Shown: positions 1 to 7,027 of the stretch, piece by piece
How the letters are laid out: every line of letters begins with the position of its first letter
Position numbering within the stretch: position 1 is the stretch's first letter
Source of the DNA: Desulfuromonas sp.
GTDB lineage: Bacteria > Desulfobacterota > Desulfuromonadia > Desulfuromonadales > Geothermobacteraceae
Assembly (NCBI GenBank): GCA_002868905.1
Contig: PKUA01000066.1
Span: 1 to 32,275, forward strand
Direction of reading: 5' to 3'
DNA length: 32,275 bases
Made by a program: the position numbers and the translations under genes
The notes under the pieces: generated by a model
What the model was told of the DNA's origin: nothing
What the model saw: only the letters and a program-made list of their open reading frames with translations
The model's database searches: none

Positions 1-84
1 AACGGCCCCCGTCGATGCGGAGAAGCGGCAGGCCATGGTTACAAATCAGCAATGTTGAAAAGTGGCGACAGTCACACGCGAACA

Positions 85-180
85 CCATGCCCGCCGCGGG
101 CGAAAGGCCCTTTTCTGCATCCTCTTTTGGGCCAGCAAAAGAGGATGGCGTCCGGCGGGACGCGACCCGCCGATTTTGGT
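85..180. repeat. palindrome-rich dispersed-repeat-like element
   Basis: Two perfect stem-loops lie side by side. The first is 118-147 (CATCCTCTTTTG, loop GGCCAG, CAAAAGAGGATG; 12-bp stem). The second is 153-172 (CGGCGGG, loop ACGCGA, CCCGCCG; 7-bp stem), followed by ATTTTGG. A shorter GC palindrome (GCCCGCCGCGGGC) precedes them around 89-101. An open reading frame crosses the element (62-253, +), but its translation, with a WASKRGWRPAGRDPP-like stretch, looks like the spurious proteins often predicted from such intergenic repeats in proteobacteria. I infer a dispersed intergenic repeat. Only one copy is visible in this window. Confidence 0.5.
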
Positions 181-233
181 TACCGCTTTAGCTTTTAGCC
201 TTTATTGGCGAGTAGCATACAGAGTCTCCGGAT

Positions 234-1148
234 TCAATCCGGCAAAGGAATAAACTCCGTATCCCCCGGAACAGGCGCAAAGTTCCCTTTGCGCCAATCC
301 TCTTTCGCCTGCTCGATCCGCTCCGGGCGACTCGAGACGAAATTCCAGACGATGTGGCGTTCGCCGAGCGGATCGCCGCCGATGAGGACCAGGCGGGCGT
401 CGGACTGTGCGGTCAGCACCGCTTTTTTGGTTGGAGTCAGCACATTCATGGTCTGCGGCTCGATCGGGTGGCCGTCGAGGCTCGCCTCGCCTCCGACCAG
501 GTAAATCCCCCGTTCCGGAATTTCGACGGGGATTTGCAGCTCTGCTCCTTTTTGCAAGTCGATGTCGACATAAACTGCCGGCGAGTGGGAGCGGACCGGC
601 GACTGCAGGCCATAAGCTCTGCCGACCATGACCCGCAGGCGAACTCCCTCTTCTTCACTGGTCGGGAGGTCGGCCGCCGGATAGTGGGAGAAGTCGGGAG
701 AGGTTTCTTCCTCTTTCTCAGGCAGGGCGACCCAGAGCTGCAGGGCGTGGACCCGGTGAGAGTCGCCCCGCACCTCCGACGGGGTCCGTTCGGAGTGGAC
801 AATGCCACTGCCGGCGGTCATCCAGTTGATGTCGCCCGGACGGATCGGCTGTACACTGCCGAGGTTGTCGCGGTGCAGGATCTCCCCCTCGAACAGGTAG
901 GTGACCGTCGCCAGGTTGATGTGGGGGTGGGGGCGGACGTCGATGCCGCTGCCCGCCTCGAATTGTGCCGGGCCGAGATGATCGAAAAAGATGAACGGTC
1001 CGATCATCTTCCGTTCTTGCGAGGGGAGGGAGCGACGGACCTGGAAGCCACCGAGATCCTTCAGGTGGGGGCGGATGACCAGGTCGATGCCGGGCTCCGG
1101 CCGGCTGGTACAGCGGCAGGCGCCGAACTTGGTTTCAAATTGACTCAT
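234..1148 (-). CDS. pirin family protein
   Basis: 304 residues, cupin-fold pirin. The conserved N-terminal pirin domain (about 20-150) carries the metal-site pattern: HPHIN gives His74 and His76, and GSGIVHSE gives His118 and Glu120. These match the Fe-binding 2-His + His/Glu set of human pirin and E. coli YhhW. A C-terminal cupin half follows (about 185-290, including the LIGGDPLGERHIVWNFVSS stretch typical of the family). Known family roles range from quercetin dioxygenase activity to redox-sensing regulation, so the substrate cannot be stated. The start is the ATG at 1148, preceded by GGGAG. It is a single-gene unit, divergent from the riboswitch-protease unit and separated from it by about 309 bp. 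The residues before 20 are less conserved, so a later start cannot be excluded. Confidence 0.9.
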   Translation of the reverse strand: MSQFETKFGACRCTSRPEPGIDLVIRPHLKDLGGFQVRRSLPSQERKMIGPFIFFDHLGPAQFEAGSGIDVRPHPHINLATVTYLFEGEILHRDNLGSVQPIRPGDINWMTAGSGIVHSERTPSEVRGDSHRVHALQLWVALPEKEEETSPDFSHYPAADLPTSEEEGVRLRVMVGRAYGLQSPVRSHSPAVYVDIDLQKGAELQIPVEIPERGIYLVGGEASLDGHPIEPQTMNVLTPTKKAVLTAQSDARLVLIGGDPLGERHIVWNFVSSRPERIEQAKEDWRKGNFAPVPGDTEFIPLPD

Positions 1149-1243
1149 TCTCGACTCCCGGGAAGAAAGCAGTTGGTCGGTCGGTTTAATGTTGGCCAGT
1201 TCTAACTATTTAAAAAATAACGAAAAATTATGCTAGAATGAGG

Positions 1244-1271
1244 TTGACAGGCCTGCCAAGTCTGATAAGTG
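1244..1271 (+). promoter_or_regulatory. candidate promoter of the riboswitch-protease unit
   Basis: TTGACA at 1244-1249 and TAAGTG at 1266-1271 are separated by 16 nt. An alternative just upstream is the extended -10 motif TGCTAGAAT at 1231-1239, which lacks a good -35. Either would start transcription upstream of the hairpin at 1297 and the aptamer at 1326. Assignment is by motif only. Confidence 0.45.
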
Positions 1272-1296
1272 TAACAGAAAGATTGTCGGTCTGCTG

Positions 1297-1317
1297 TTTC
1301 GGGGCAAAACCCCGAAA
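1297..1317 (+). other. leader hairpin upstream of the riboswitch
   Basis: TTTCGGGG, loop CAAAA, CCCCGAAA forms a perfect 8-bp stem directly before the aptamer. It is too A-rich on its 3' side to be a standard terminator in the + direction. On the - strand it would be followed by only a few T residues. Its role is unknown; it may insulate or help fold the downstream aptamer. Confidence 0.5.
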
Positions 1318-1323
1318 AACGTT

Positions 1324-1398
1324 CCCGATAAAGCCAGCCCTGTTGCGAGGCAGGTGCGGAAAGCTGCGGATCTTCCGTTGAAGATGGCCGGGTTGCCG
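1324..1398 (+). ncRNA. GEMM-I cyclic-dinucleotide riboswitch aptamer
   Basis: The segment matches the GEMM-I plan element by element. There is a closing pairing CCCG (1324-1327)/CGGG (1389-1392). The AGC (1332-1334)/GCT (1363-1365) pairing replaces the usual GGC/GCC. A 6-bp helix (1339-1344/1349-1354) is capped by a GNRA tetraloop GCGA (1345-1348). Next comes the TGCGGAAAGC segment in place of GACGCAAAGCC. A second arm ATCTTC-CGTT-GAAGAT (1370-1385) is followed by the hallmark GGCCGGGTTGCCG (1386-1398). The base before the AGC/GCT helix is A. In my alignment this is the selectivity position, where A rather than G favours 3',3'-cGAMP over c-di-GMP. The ligand call is tentative. Confidence 0.75.
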
Positions 1399-1434
1399 AA
1401 GGAGTCGATTCCTTGCGGGCAGACCGGCCATTTT
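1381..1434 (+). promoter_or_regulatory. riboswitch expression platform (alternative helix)
   Basis: AAGATGGCCGG (1381-1391) can pair with CCGGCCATTTT (1424-1434), an 11-bp helix with one G-U pair. An inner TGCC/GGCA pairing (1394-1397/1418-1421) and an AGGA-GTCGAT-TCCT tip extend it. The 5' arm overlaps the 3' strand of the aptamer (pairing arm 1389-1392 and the arm ending 1385), so the two folds exclude each other. The helix ends in a short run of U, as in a weak terminator. The natural reading is that ligand binding frees downstream transcription (ON switch). This is inference from pairing only. Confidence 0.55.
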
Positions 1435-1457
1435 CATTGCAACAGCGGGGGCGGATT

Positions 1458-3932
1458 ATGAGCGATTCAAATTACCACCTCAAGTCGTTCGGGACGCTGG
1501 TTCCTCTCGGACTATTCATCCTGTTGTTTCTCCTGGTCCCCCAGACATGGGGATTGACCGCACACATCGGAGATCGGCATCACGCGGCAGCCGGTCTGCT
1601 CAAGGCCGACGTCGTCGGCAAGGCCGATATGGCTCTGCGGAAAGCCCACGTTGCGTTCCTTGCCCAGGGGATGCCGGATGATTTCCGGCCCGGGAATCCG
1701 CTGCTGCGGTTCAACCGGGGCAAGGTCCTGGTCGATGCTGTGGCGGTCGCGGATGGCAGTCGATTGGCCGCCATTCTGTTTCGACATGGGCTGGAAAAAT
1801 CGTCTCGCTACGGCCATGTCGTCTCCGGCTGGCTCCCCATGGGGCAGCTGCGTCAGGTGCTGGCCGAATCTGAGCTCCGCTCCATCTCCGCTTCTCTGCA
1901 GCCTTTAAACCGAGTCGGCTCGGTCACCAGTGAAGGGGACGCGGCGATGGGGTCCGATCTGGCCCGCGCCGACTTCGTGGTGGATGGCAGCGGCATCCGG
2001 GTCGGGGTACTCTCCGACAGTTACGATCAGCTCAACGGGGCGGCCGGGACCATCAGCAGCGGCGACCTGCCGACCGATATCATCGTGCTTGATGATTCGG
2101 CCAGCTGCAGCGGACCCTGCACCGACGAGGGGCGGGGGATGATGGAGATCATCCACGACGTGGCGCCGGGGGCGTCGCTCGCCTTTCATACCGCCTGGGG
2201 CGGGGTGGCCGATTTCGCCGGCGGCATCGTCGAGCTGGCGACAGATGCCGGGTCCGATGTCATCGTCGATGACGTGCTCTATTTCGCCGAGCCGATGTTT
2301 CAGGACGGCCCGATCGCCCAGGCGGTCGACCAGGTGGTCAACAGCCACGGTGTCGCCTATTTCTCCTCGGCCGGCAACGCCGCGCGCAAGAGCTACGAGT
2401 CGCCGTTCGTTTCGAGCGGCGAGGAATTCTGGGTTGAAGACTGCCTTGGTGGTCTTGGCGGCTGCACCACTGATTACCGCGGCATCCTGCACGACTTCGA
2501 CCCCGGTCCCGGCGTCGATTACATGCAGCAGATAACCATCCCGGTCGGCGCGACGATCATCGTATCGTTCCAGTGGGATTCGCCCTTCGCCTCGGTCTCG
2601 CCGGGGAACGGGTCCCCCAATGATCTTGATATCTACCTGACCGACCCGAGCGGTGGCATCATCTGGGCCGAGGGGATCAGCGACAACATCGGCAGCGGCG
2701 AGGCGGTCGAGGTCATGCAGTTCACCAACTCGAGCCTTCTCGGTCTCGGCACCTCTTTCAACCTGATGTTGGCCCACTTCGACGGTCCGGTGGCCGGCAA
2801 GCTCAAGTATGTTTACTACGGCAGTCTCGGCGTGGACGAGTACGCCACCAACAGCGGTACATCTTTCGGGCATAACAACGCGACCGGAGCGATGGGAGTC
2901 GGTGCGGTCTACTGGGGAGATACACCCGCCTACGGTACCAACCCGCCGCAGCTCGAGTATTTCTCGTCCGCCGGCGGCGTGCCGATCCTGTTCGCCACCG
3001 ACGGAACTCCGTTGCCGGTGGCCGAAGACCGCGGTAAGCCGGATGTCTGCGCCCCGGACGGCGGCAGCACCACCTTCTTCTACAGTGACAGCGACGGAGA
3101 CGGCATCCCGAATTTCTACGGGACCTCCGCCGCCGCACCACACGCGGCAGGCCTCGCCGCCCTGCTGCTCGATGCCGACGGCTCCCTGGCCCCGGCAACT
3201 CTCTATGCCGCCCTCGAATCGACCGCCCTCGACATGGAGGCGGTCGGTTTCGACCACGACAGCGGCTATGGCCTGGTGCAGGCCTATCCGGCCCTGGAAT
3301 CGATCGGCGGGTTGCTTGCCCCGACTGCCGATTTCGACATGAGCGTTAATGGGCTGCAGGTCGATTTCACCGACCTGAGCAGCGACCCGGACGGGAGTGT
3401 TGATGTTTGGGCGTGGAATTTCGGCGATGGCAACGGTTCCGCGGAGCAGAACCCGAGTCACACCTACGGCGATTACGGCAGCTACACGGTGAGCCTGACG
3501 GTCACCGACAACGGCGGCGCGACCGACGATACCAGCATGCCGCTCGAGCTGGTCGACCCGACGCCGGTCGATAACCCTCCGGTCGCCGCGTTCAGCTGGA
3601 GTTGCAGTTCCACCGCTTGCAGTCTTGACGCGACCACGTCGAGCGATGACGGTACGATCGACTCCTTCACCTGGAAGGCTGACGGCAGCGTCATCGGCAG
3701 CGGGGTGACCCTCGACTACGATTTCGGCACACCGTCGACCTACAATGTCGAATTGACCGTTATCGACGATGGTGGCCAGAGTGGAACGGGCAGTGCCGAT
3801 ATCCGGGTGAAGAAGAAAGGGGGGAGCGAAGGGAGCGTGACCGGAGATGTCGGTGGTGGTGATACGGGCGGCGACACCGGCGGACCGCCCGCCTGCAAGG
3901 GGAAGAACAAAAACGATCCGGGATGTCCCTGA
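1458..3932 (+). CDS. secreted subtilisin/sedolisin-superfamily serine protease with two PKD domains
   Basis: 824 residues from the ATG at 1458, preceded by GGGGGCGG. An in-frame TTG at 1413 lies inside the riboswitch platform and is rejected as the start. Residues 1-35 form a signal peptide (hydrophobic core 12-29, likely cleavage after LTA35). The catalytic domain spans about 178-615: Asp187 in VGVLSDSYD, Asn307 of the oxyanion hole in YFSSAGN, and Ser557 in GTSAAAPH. At the site where subtilisins have the catalytic His (HGTHVAG), this protein has Glu224 (DEGRGMMEIIHDVAPGA), as in sedolisins (S53). A DSDGDG loop (544-549) looks Ca-binding. PKD1 covers about 621-700 (NFGDGNGS, NPSHTYGDYG) and PKD2 about 706-785. 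A Gly/Asp-rich linker ends in a Lys-rich tail with Cys813 and Cys823. Substrate unknown. Expression is probably set by the upstream riboswitch, and a terminator follows. Confidence 0.88.
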   Translation: MSDSNYHLKSFGTLVPLGLFILLFLLVPQTWGLTAHIGDRHHAAAGLLKADVVGKADMALRKAHVAFLAQGMPDDFRPGNPLLRFNRGKVLVDAVAVADGSRLAAILFRHGLEKSSRYGHVVSGWLPMGQLRQVLAESELRSISASLQPLNRVGSVTSEGDAAMGSDLARADFVVDGSGIRVGVLSDSYDQLNGAAGTISSGDLPTDIIVLDDSASCSGPCTDEGRGMMEIIHDVAPGASLAFHTAWGGVADFAGGIVELATDAGSDVIVDDVLYFAEPMFQDGPIAQAVDQVVNSHGVAYFSSAGNAARKSYESPFVSSGEEFWVEDCLGGLGGCTTDYRGILHDFDPGPGVDYMQQITIPVGATIIVSFQWDSPFASVSPGNGSPNDLDIYLTDPSGGIIWAEGISDNIGSGEAVEVMQFTNSSLLGLGTSFNLMLAHFDGPVAGKLKYVYYGSLGVDEYATNSGTSFGHNNATGAMGVGAVYWGDTPAYGTNPPQLEYFSSAGGVPILFATDGTPLPVAEDRGKPDVCAPDGGSTTFFYSDSDGDGIPNFYGTSAAAPHAAGLAALLLDADGSLAPATLYAALESTALDMEAVGFDHDSGYGLVQAYPALESIGGLLAPTADFDMSVNGLQVDFTDLSSDPDGSVDVWAWNFGDGNGSAEQNPSHTYGDYGSYTVSLTVTDNGGATDDTSMPLELVDPTPVDNPPVAAFSWSCSSTACSLDATTSSDDGTIDSFTWKADGSVIGSGVTLDYDFGTPSTYNVELTVIDDGGQSGTGSADIRVKKKGGSEGSVTGDVGGGDTGGDTGGPPACKGKNKNDPGCP

Positions 3933-3951
3933 GATCGTTCAATGCAAGGAG

Positions 3952-3983
3952 AGCAGGCTGCCGGTTGGCAGCCTGCTTTTTTT
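3952..3983 (+). terminator. intrinsic terminator after the protease gene
   Basis: AGCAGGCTGCC (3952-3962), loop GGTT, GGCAGCCTGCT (3967-3977), an 11-bp perfect stem followed by TTTTTT to 3983. It lies between the convergent protease and stomatin genes and is oriented for the + strand. Confidence 0.92.
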
Positions 3984-3997
3984 GTCGTGAACCTGTG

Positions 3998-4864
3998 TCA
4001 GGAAGGTTTTCCTGTACCGCCGAAAATCCCGCGGATCGCGGCCGGCAGGTCGGCCGGCAGCAAGACTGTTTTAGCGTTGTTCGCCTTGGCGGCATCCTGC
4101 ACCGCCGCGACATATTTCTCCCCGAGCAGGAAGTGAATCGCTGCCTGGGGATCGCCTCCGCCTGCCGCTTCGGCGACCATCCTGATCGCTTCCCGCGATG
4201 CCTTGGCCATCACCAGTTTCGCCTTGGCGTCCCGTTCTGCGGCTCCGAGGCGGCCGTCCGCTTCCTTGATCGCCGCCTCCTTGTCGCCGTCGGCCCTGGT
4301 CACCGTGGCGCGCCGTTGCCGTTCGGCGGCGGCCTGCTCCTCCATCGCTTTCTGCATGGTTGGACTCGGGTTGATATCCTGGATCTCCACGGTCTTGACC
4401 GTGACCCCCCAGTCGGCGATATCGTCCGAGATGGCGTGCTTGAGTGAGGCCTTGATCTTATCCCGCGAGCTGAGGGCGTCGTCCAGGGCCATTTCCCCGA
4501 TAATGCTCCGCAGGCTGGTCTGAACCAGGTTCTGAATGGCGTAATGGTAGTTTTCGACCCCGTAGACCGAGCGTTCCGGATTGATGACATTGAGGTAGGC
4601 GACCGCATTGGCGATGATGACCGCGTTGTCGCGGGTGATGACCTCCTGGCTCGGAATGTCGAGGACCTGGTCCTTGGTGGTGACCTTGTAGGCGACCGAG
4701 TCGACGTAGGGGATAATGATGTTCAGCCCGGGGCCGAGGGTTTTGTGGAACTTGCCGAGCCGCTGCACCACGTATTTCGAGCCTTGCGGTACAAGCCTGA
4801 CGCCGAGTGTTATGGTGACGATCACCATAACCGCGAAAATGCCAACCAGAACCATTCCTGCCAT
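3998..4864 (-). CDS. qmcA: SPFH/Band 7 (stomatin-like) membrane protein, QmcA type
   Basis: 288 residues. An N-terminal membrane segment (about 3-21) is followed by the SPFH/Band 7 domain (about 23-185), with family signatures VPQGSKYVVQRLGKFHKTL, PYVDSV and DIPSQEVITRDNA. An Ala/Glu/Lys-rich coiled coil (about 185-245) and a conserved tail (AAIHFLLGEKYVAAV, KTVLLPADL) follow, closely matching E. coli QmcA/YbbK. Such proteins form large membrane-associated oligomers that organise membrane domains and often partner NfeD proteins and proteases. Here it lies 22 nt downstream of an nfeD gene on the same strand, the usual pairing. Start ATG at 4864, with GGGAGG upstream. The precise client or physiological role is not shown by the sequence. 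Confidence 0.93.
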   Translation of the reverse strand: MAGMVLVGIFAVMVIVTITLGVRLVPQGSKYVVQRLGKFHKTLGPGLNIIIPYVDSVAYKVTTKDQVLDIPSQEVITRDNAVIIANAVAYLNVINPERSVYGVENYHYAIQNLVQTSLRSIIGEMALDDALSSRDKIKASLKHAISDDIADWGVTVKTVEIQDINPSPTMQKAMEEQAAAERQRRATVTRADGDKEAAIKEADGRLGAAERDAKAKLVMAKASREAIRMVAEAAGGGDPQAAIHFLLGEKYVAAVQDAAKANNAKTVLLPADLPAAIRGIFGGTGKPS

Positions 4865-4886
4865 GAAGCCCTCCCGTGTTGATGTT

Positions 4887-5345
4887 TCAGGATCGTTTTT
4901 CGACGATCATCGTGTTGCCGGAGAATTCTTTCACCTGCACCCGGTCGCCGACCACAACCTCCGAATCGGAGATGAACGGCCACTGGTCAGCCCCCAGAAT
5001 CGGGACCGGAAACCGCATTTCGCCGCGTTGCCCTTCGACCGGTGCCCTGATCACGGTGCCGGTTTCACCGATGACAGCTTCGCGGGCAATGCCGGCCTTG
5101 GTTTTGTCTATCGACAGCGGCTTGATCCATTTGAACCAGGCCAGTGCGAAGATGGCCGAACAGACGGCCCAGATGAAAACCTGCCAGCTGAAAGACGGTT
5201 CGATGCCGATCCAGAGTAGCAGGCCGACTACGCAGGCCCCAAGCCCGAACCAGAAAATCGTGAACGAGGTGATGAAAATCTCGGCGATGATCAAAACCAT
5301 CCCGAACGCAAGCCAGTGCCAATAGAGCGGGGTGAAGCCCTCCAT
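4887..5345 (-). CDS. NfeD family membrane protein (YbbJ type)
   Basis: 152 residues. Three predicted membrane segments lie in the first half (about 8-25, 28-47 and 53-73). A soluble C-terminal OB-fold domain (about 85-150) carries the NfeD pattern GETGTVIRAP, GEMRFPVPILG, GDRVQVKEFSG and MIVEK. This is the short, non-protease form. NfeD proteins are thought to work with stomatin/SPFH partners in membrane quality control, and the downstream gene is such a partner. The start is the ATG at 5345, preceded by a strong AGGAGGAA ribosome site. No convincing promoter is picked, although AT-rich DNA lies at about 5350-5405. Confidence 0.9.
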   Translation of the reverse strand: MEGFTPLYWHWLAFGMVLIIAEIFITSFTIFWFGLGACVVGLLLWIGIEPSFSWQVFIWAVCSAIFALAWFKWIKPLSIDKTKAGIAREAVIGETGTVIRAPVEGQRGEMRFPVPILGADQWPFISDSEVVVGDRVQVKEFSGNTMIVEKRS

Positions 5346-5572
5346 GGTTCCTCCTGTCGCGAGGTATCTATGAACTTCAAATGAAAATTAGCTTACCATT
5401 TTACAGGGAGGAGGTTCGGTTTTTTTCGGTCTGGGGGGAGAGGTTGTGAATGCTGGCAAGTCAAGATTCCGGCAGCTGTCGGGTCGCCGGAGCGATCCAA
5501 AATGGCAATAACAGCAGAAAGTCAGGCAGGGTACCGGGAATCCTTTCCTTTCGCGATGTGCCTTGGGGAAAG

Positions 5573-5749
5573 TCAGGATTTTTTGGAACCCTGCGGTTTG
5601 CCGAACGTGTCATGGCCGAAAAGCAGACGGCTCCGGTGGGTTGATAATTCAATGTCATGAAAACGTTTGATGAAAAGTCGGTACTCCGCCTGGTCGGAGA
5701 TGTCGTCCAAATCGATCCCGCAACCACGAACTCGCCACAAGTCTTCCAT
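5573..5749 (-). CDS. possible small protein, 58 residues, function unknown
   Basis: An ATG at 5749 opens a 58-codon frame ending in TGA at 5573-5575. The product begins MEDLWRVRGCGIDLDDISDQ and ends in a basic GKPQGSKKS tail. There is no membrane segment and the composition is balanced and charged. Support for reality: AAAAGGA sits 6 nt upstream as a ribosome site, a good promoter lies about 70 nt upstream, and a 10-bp hairpin lies in the leader. About 60% of third codon positions are G or C, moderate for this genome. Longer frames on both strands overlap it (5461-5817 - and 5450-5644 +) but have less protein-like composition. I do not recognise the family. Confidence 0.45.
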   Translation of the reverse strand: MEDLWRVRGCGIDLDDISDQAEYRLFIKRFHDIELSTHRSRLLFGHDTFGKPQGSKKS

Positions 5750-5773
5750 GTCTTGTCCTTTTCCCGGTGAAAT

Positions 5774-5802
5774 CTAAATGGAATCCCCCGGTTTCCATTT
5801 AG
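5774..5802 (-). promoter_or_regulatory. leader hairpin before the small gene
   Basis: CTAAATGGAA (5774-5783) and TTCCATTTAG (5793-5802) form a perfect 10-bp inverted repeat with a 9-nt loop. In the - strand transcript the loop reads ACCGGGGGA. It lies about 25 nt upstream of the start codon at 5749, and the ribosome site between them also contains GGA (AAAAGGACAAG). GGA in a loop plus GGA in the Shine-Dalgarno region is the arrangement bound by CsrA; that link is inference. Confidence 0.55.
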
Positions 5803-5815
5803 GGTTAATGCGGGC

Positions 5816-5843
5816 ATGATAACAAACGCGGGCTATTATTCAA
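5816..5843 (-). promoter_or_regulatory. sigma70-type promoter for the small gene
   Basis: On the - strand, -35 TTGAAT (5838-5843), a 16-nt spacer and -10 TATCAT (5816-5821), with an upstream TGT giving an extended -10. Transcription would start near 5809, so the hairpin at 5774-5802 would be at the very 5' end of the mRNA. Confidence 0.5.
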
Positions 5844-6037
5844 GGTAAAAAATTAGCTATTTGGTATAACGCTGTTTCATAATATTTTCCATGTCCATGG
5901 GGAAGGGTACGAGTTCCCCTTGGTTTTTCTGGGCGACAGCCTGTTCTGTTCACTGGTGATTAGCCTGGGATCCGGATTGCACTTTTTGGACAGAGGGTTT
6001 GACGGGGAGGGTCGAGTCGCTTTCCCGGGAGCGTTCT

Positions 6038-6925
6038 CTATCGCTTTCTGAGGCGCCAACCGTCGTTATTGGTGATCCATGCACCGGTCAGGATCAGGAC
6101 GCCGCCCTGCAATACCGTAGGAGTCAACGGTTCGTCAAGCAGCAGCAAGCCAAACAGCATGGCAAACACCGGAACAAAATTGATGAAGACCGCGGCGCGA
6201 ACGGTGCCGATCTCCCGGATCGACTGGTAGTACCAGAGAAAGCCGACCACGGTGCCGAAGAGTGCCAGGTAAACAATGCTGCCCCAGGCGACGAAACTGT
6301 AATCGACCACCCTGGAGAGGTCGGCCTGCAAGGCCGCCAGGGGAAGGAGCAACAGCGCACCGATGACGGCCGAATAGGTGACCGCTGCCAGGGACGAGAT
6401 CTCCCGCATCGCACGTTTTCCGATGACCGAATAGAGAGACCAGCTTATGACGCAGCCGAGCAGCATCAACTCCCCTGCCCCGATCCCCCCCGGGAGCAGG
6501 CTGATGTTTCCCCGGCTGATCACCAGCATGGCGCCGGCCACCGACAAAAGTACGCCAAAACTGCGTATTCGGCTCAGCGGCTCTCCGCCGATCAGAGCCG
6601 ACAGGAGAGTGATGCCAACCGGATTGAGGGCGATAATCAGCCCTGCGCGTCCGGCGGAGACGCTCTGCAGCCCGGTGAAAAACGCGGCGTTGTAGCCGAG
6701 GACGCCAGTGAGCCCCAGCAGGGTCACCGCACCGAGTTGCCGCCGGCTCAGGCGGGGGAGGCGACCCTCGCTCCGCAACAAAAGCCAGAGCAGGAGCAGC
6801 CCGGCGAGAAGGAAACGGAGCAGGGCGGCGTGGAACGGAGGAACTTCTCCGGCGAGCATGCGCCCGGCGACGAAGGTCCCGCCCCAGCAGGCCATGGTCG
6901 CCAGTAATTTGAAATAGGTGAGCAA
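6038..6925 (-). CDS. EamA/DMT-superfamily transporter (RhaT/YdcZ-like)
   Basis: 295 residues, ten predicted membrane helices arranged as two EamA repeats (about 5-135 and 150-280), typical of drug/metabolite exporters. Recognisable features are the first helix with CWGGTFVAGR, a second-helix region HAALLRFLLAGLLLL, the repeat ending LLSVAGAMLVISRG, and the second repeat with ISWSLYSVIGKR and TVVGFLWYYQSIREIG. Members export amino acids or other small metabolites; this substrate cannot be predicted. The chosen start is a TTG at 6925, because it keeps the entire first helix; the next ATG (codon 11) would cut into it. The ribosome site is weak. It diverges from yfcG across about 102 bp. Confidence 0.85.
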   Translation of the reverse strand: MLTYFKLLATMACWGGTFVAGRMLAGEVPPFHAALLRFLLAGLLLLWLLLRSEGRLPRLSRRQLGAVTLLGLTGVLGYNAAFFTGLQSVSAGRAGLIIALNPVGITLLSALIGGEPLSRIRSFGVLLSVAGAMLVISRGNISLLPGGIGAGELMLLGCVISWSLYSVIGKRAMREISSLAAVTYSAVIGALLLLPLAALQADLSRVVDYSFVAWGSIVYLALFGTVVGFLWYYQSIREIGTVRAAVFINFVPVFAMLFGLLLLDEPLTPTVLQGGVLILTGAWITNNDGWRLRKR

Positions 6926-7027
6926 GGCTCGCCATCCGCTGAAAAAGTGTAAAATTATTACGTGAGCCGGGACTCTCGATCCTGACGCTCATTCGGAACG
7001 AAGATACACCAAGCGAAAGGTGCTGTC

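Noticed and set aside
62-253. 63-residue frame through the repeat element
   Set aside because: It reads through two perfect palindromes, has no ribosome site, and resembles spurious repeat-derived predictions.
1413-1457. Upstream TTG start for the protease adding 15 residues
   Set aside because: It lies inside the riboswitch expression platform, has no ribosome site, and would put a charged extension before the signal peptide.
1905-3461. 518-residue open frame on the - strand opposite the protease
   Set aside because: It mirrors the GC-rich codons of the protease gene, which has clear domains, a signal peptide and a ribosome site. The antisense product has no recognisable domain.
5450-5644. 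64-residue frame on the + strand overlapping the small - strand gene
   Set aside because: It has a purine-rich stretch upstream, but its composition is Gly/Ser/Arg-rich and it has no promoter. The opposite frame is better supported.
5877-6059. 60-residue frame on the - strand overlapping the end of the EamA gene
   Set aside because: No ribosome site, Pro/Ser/Lys-rich composition, and it overlaps a real gene end.
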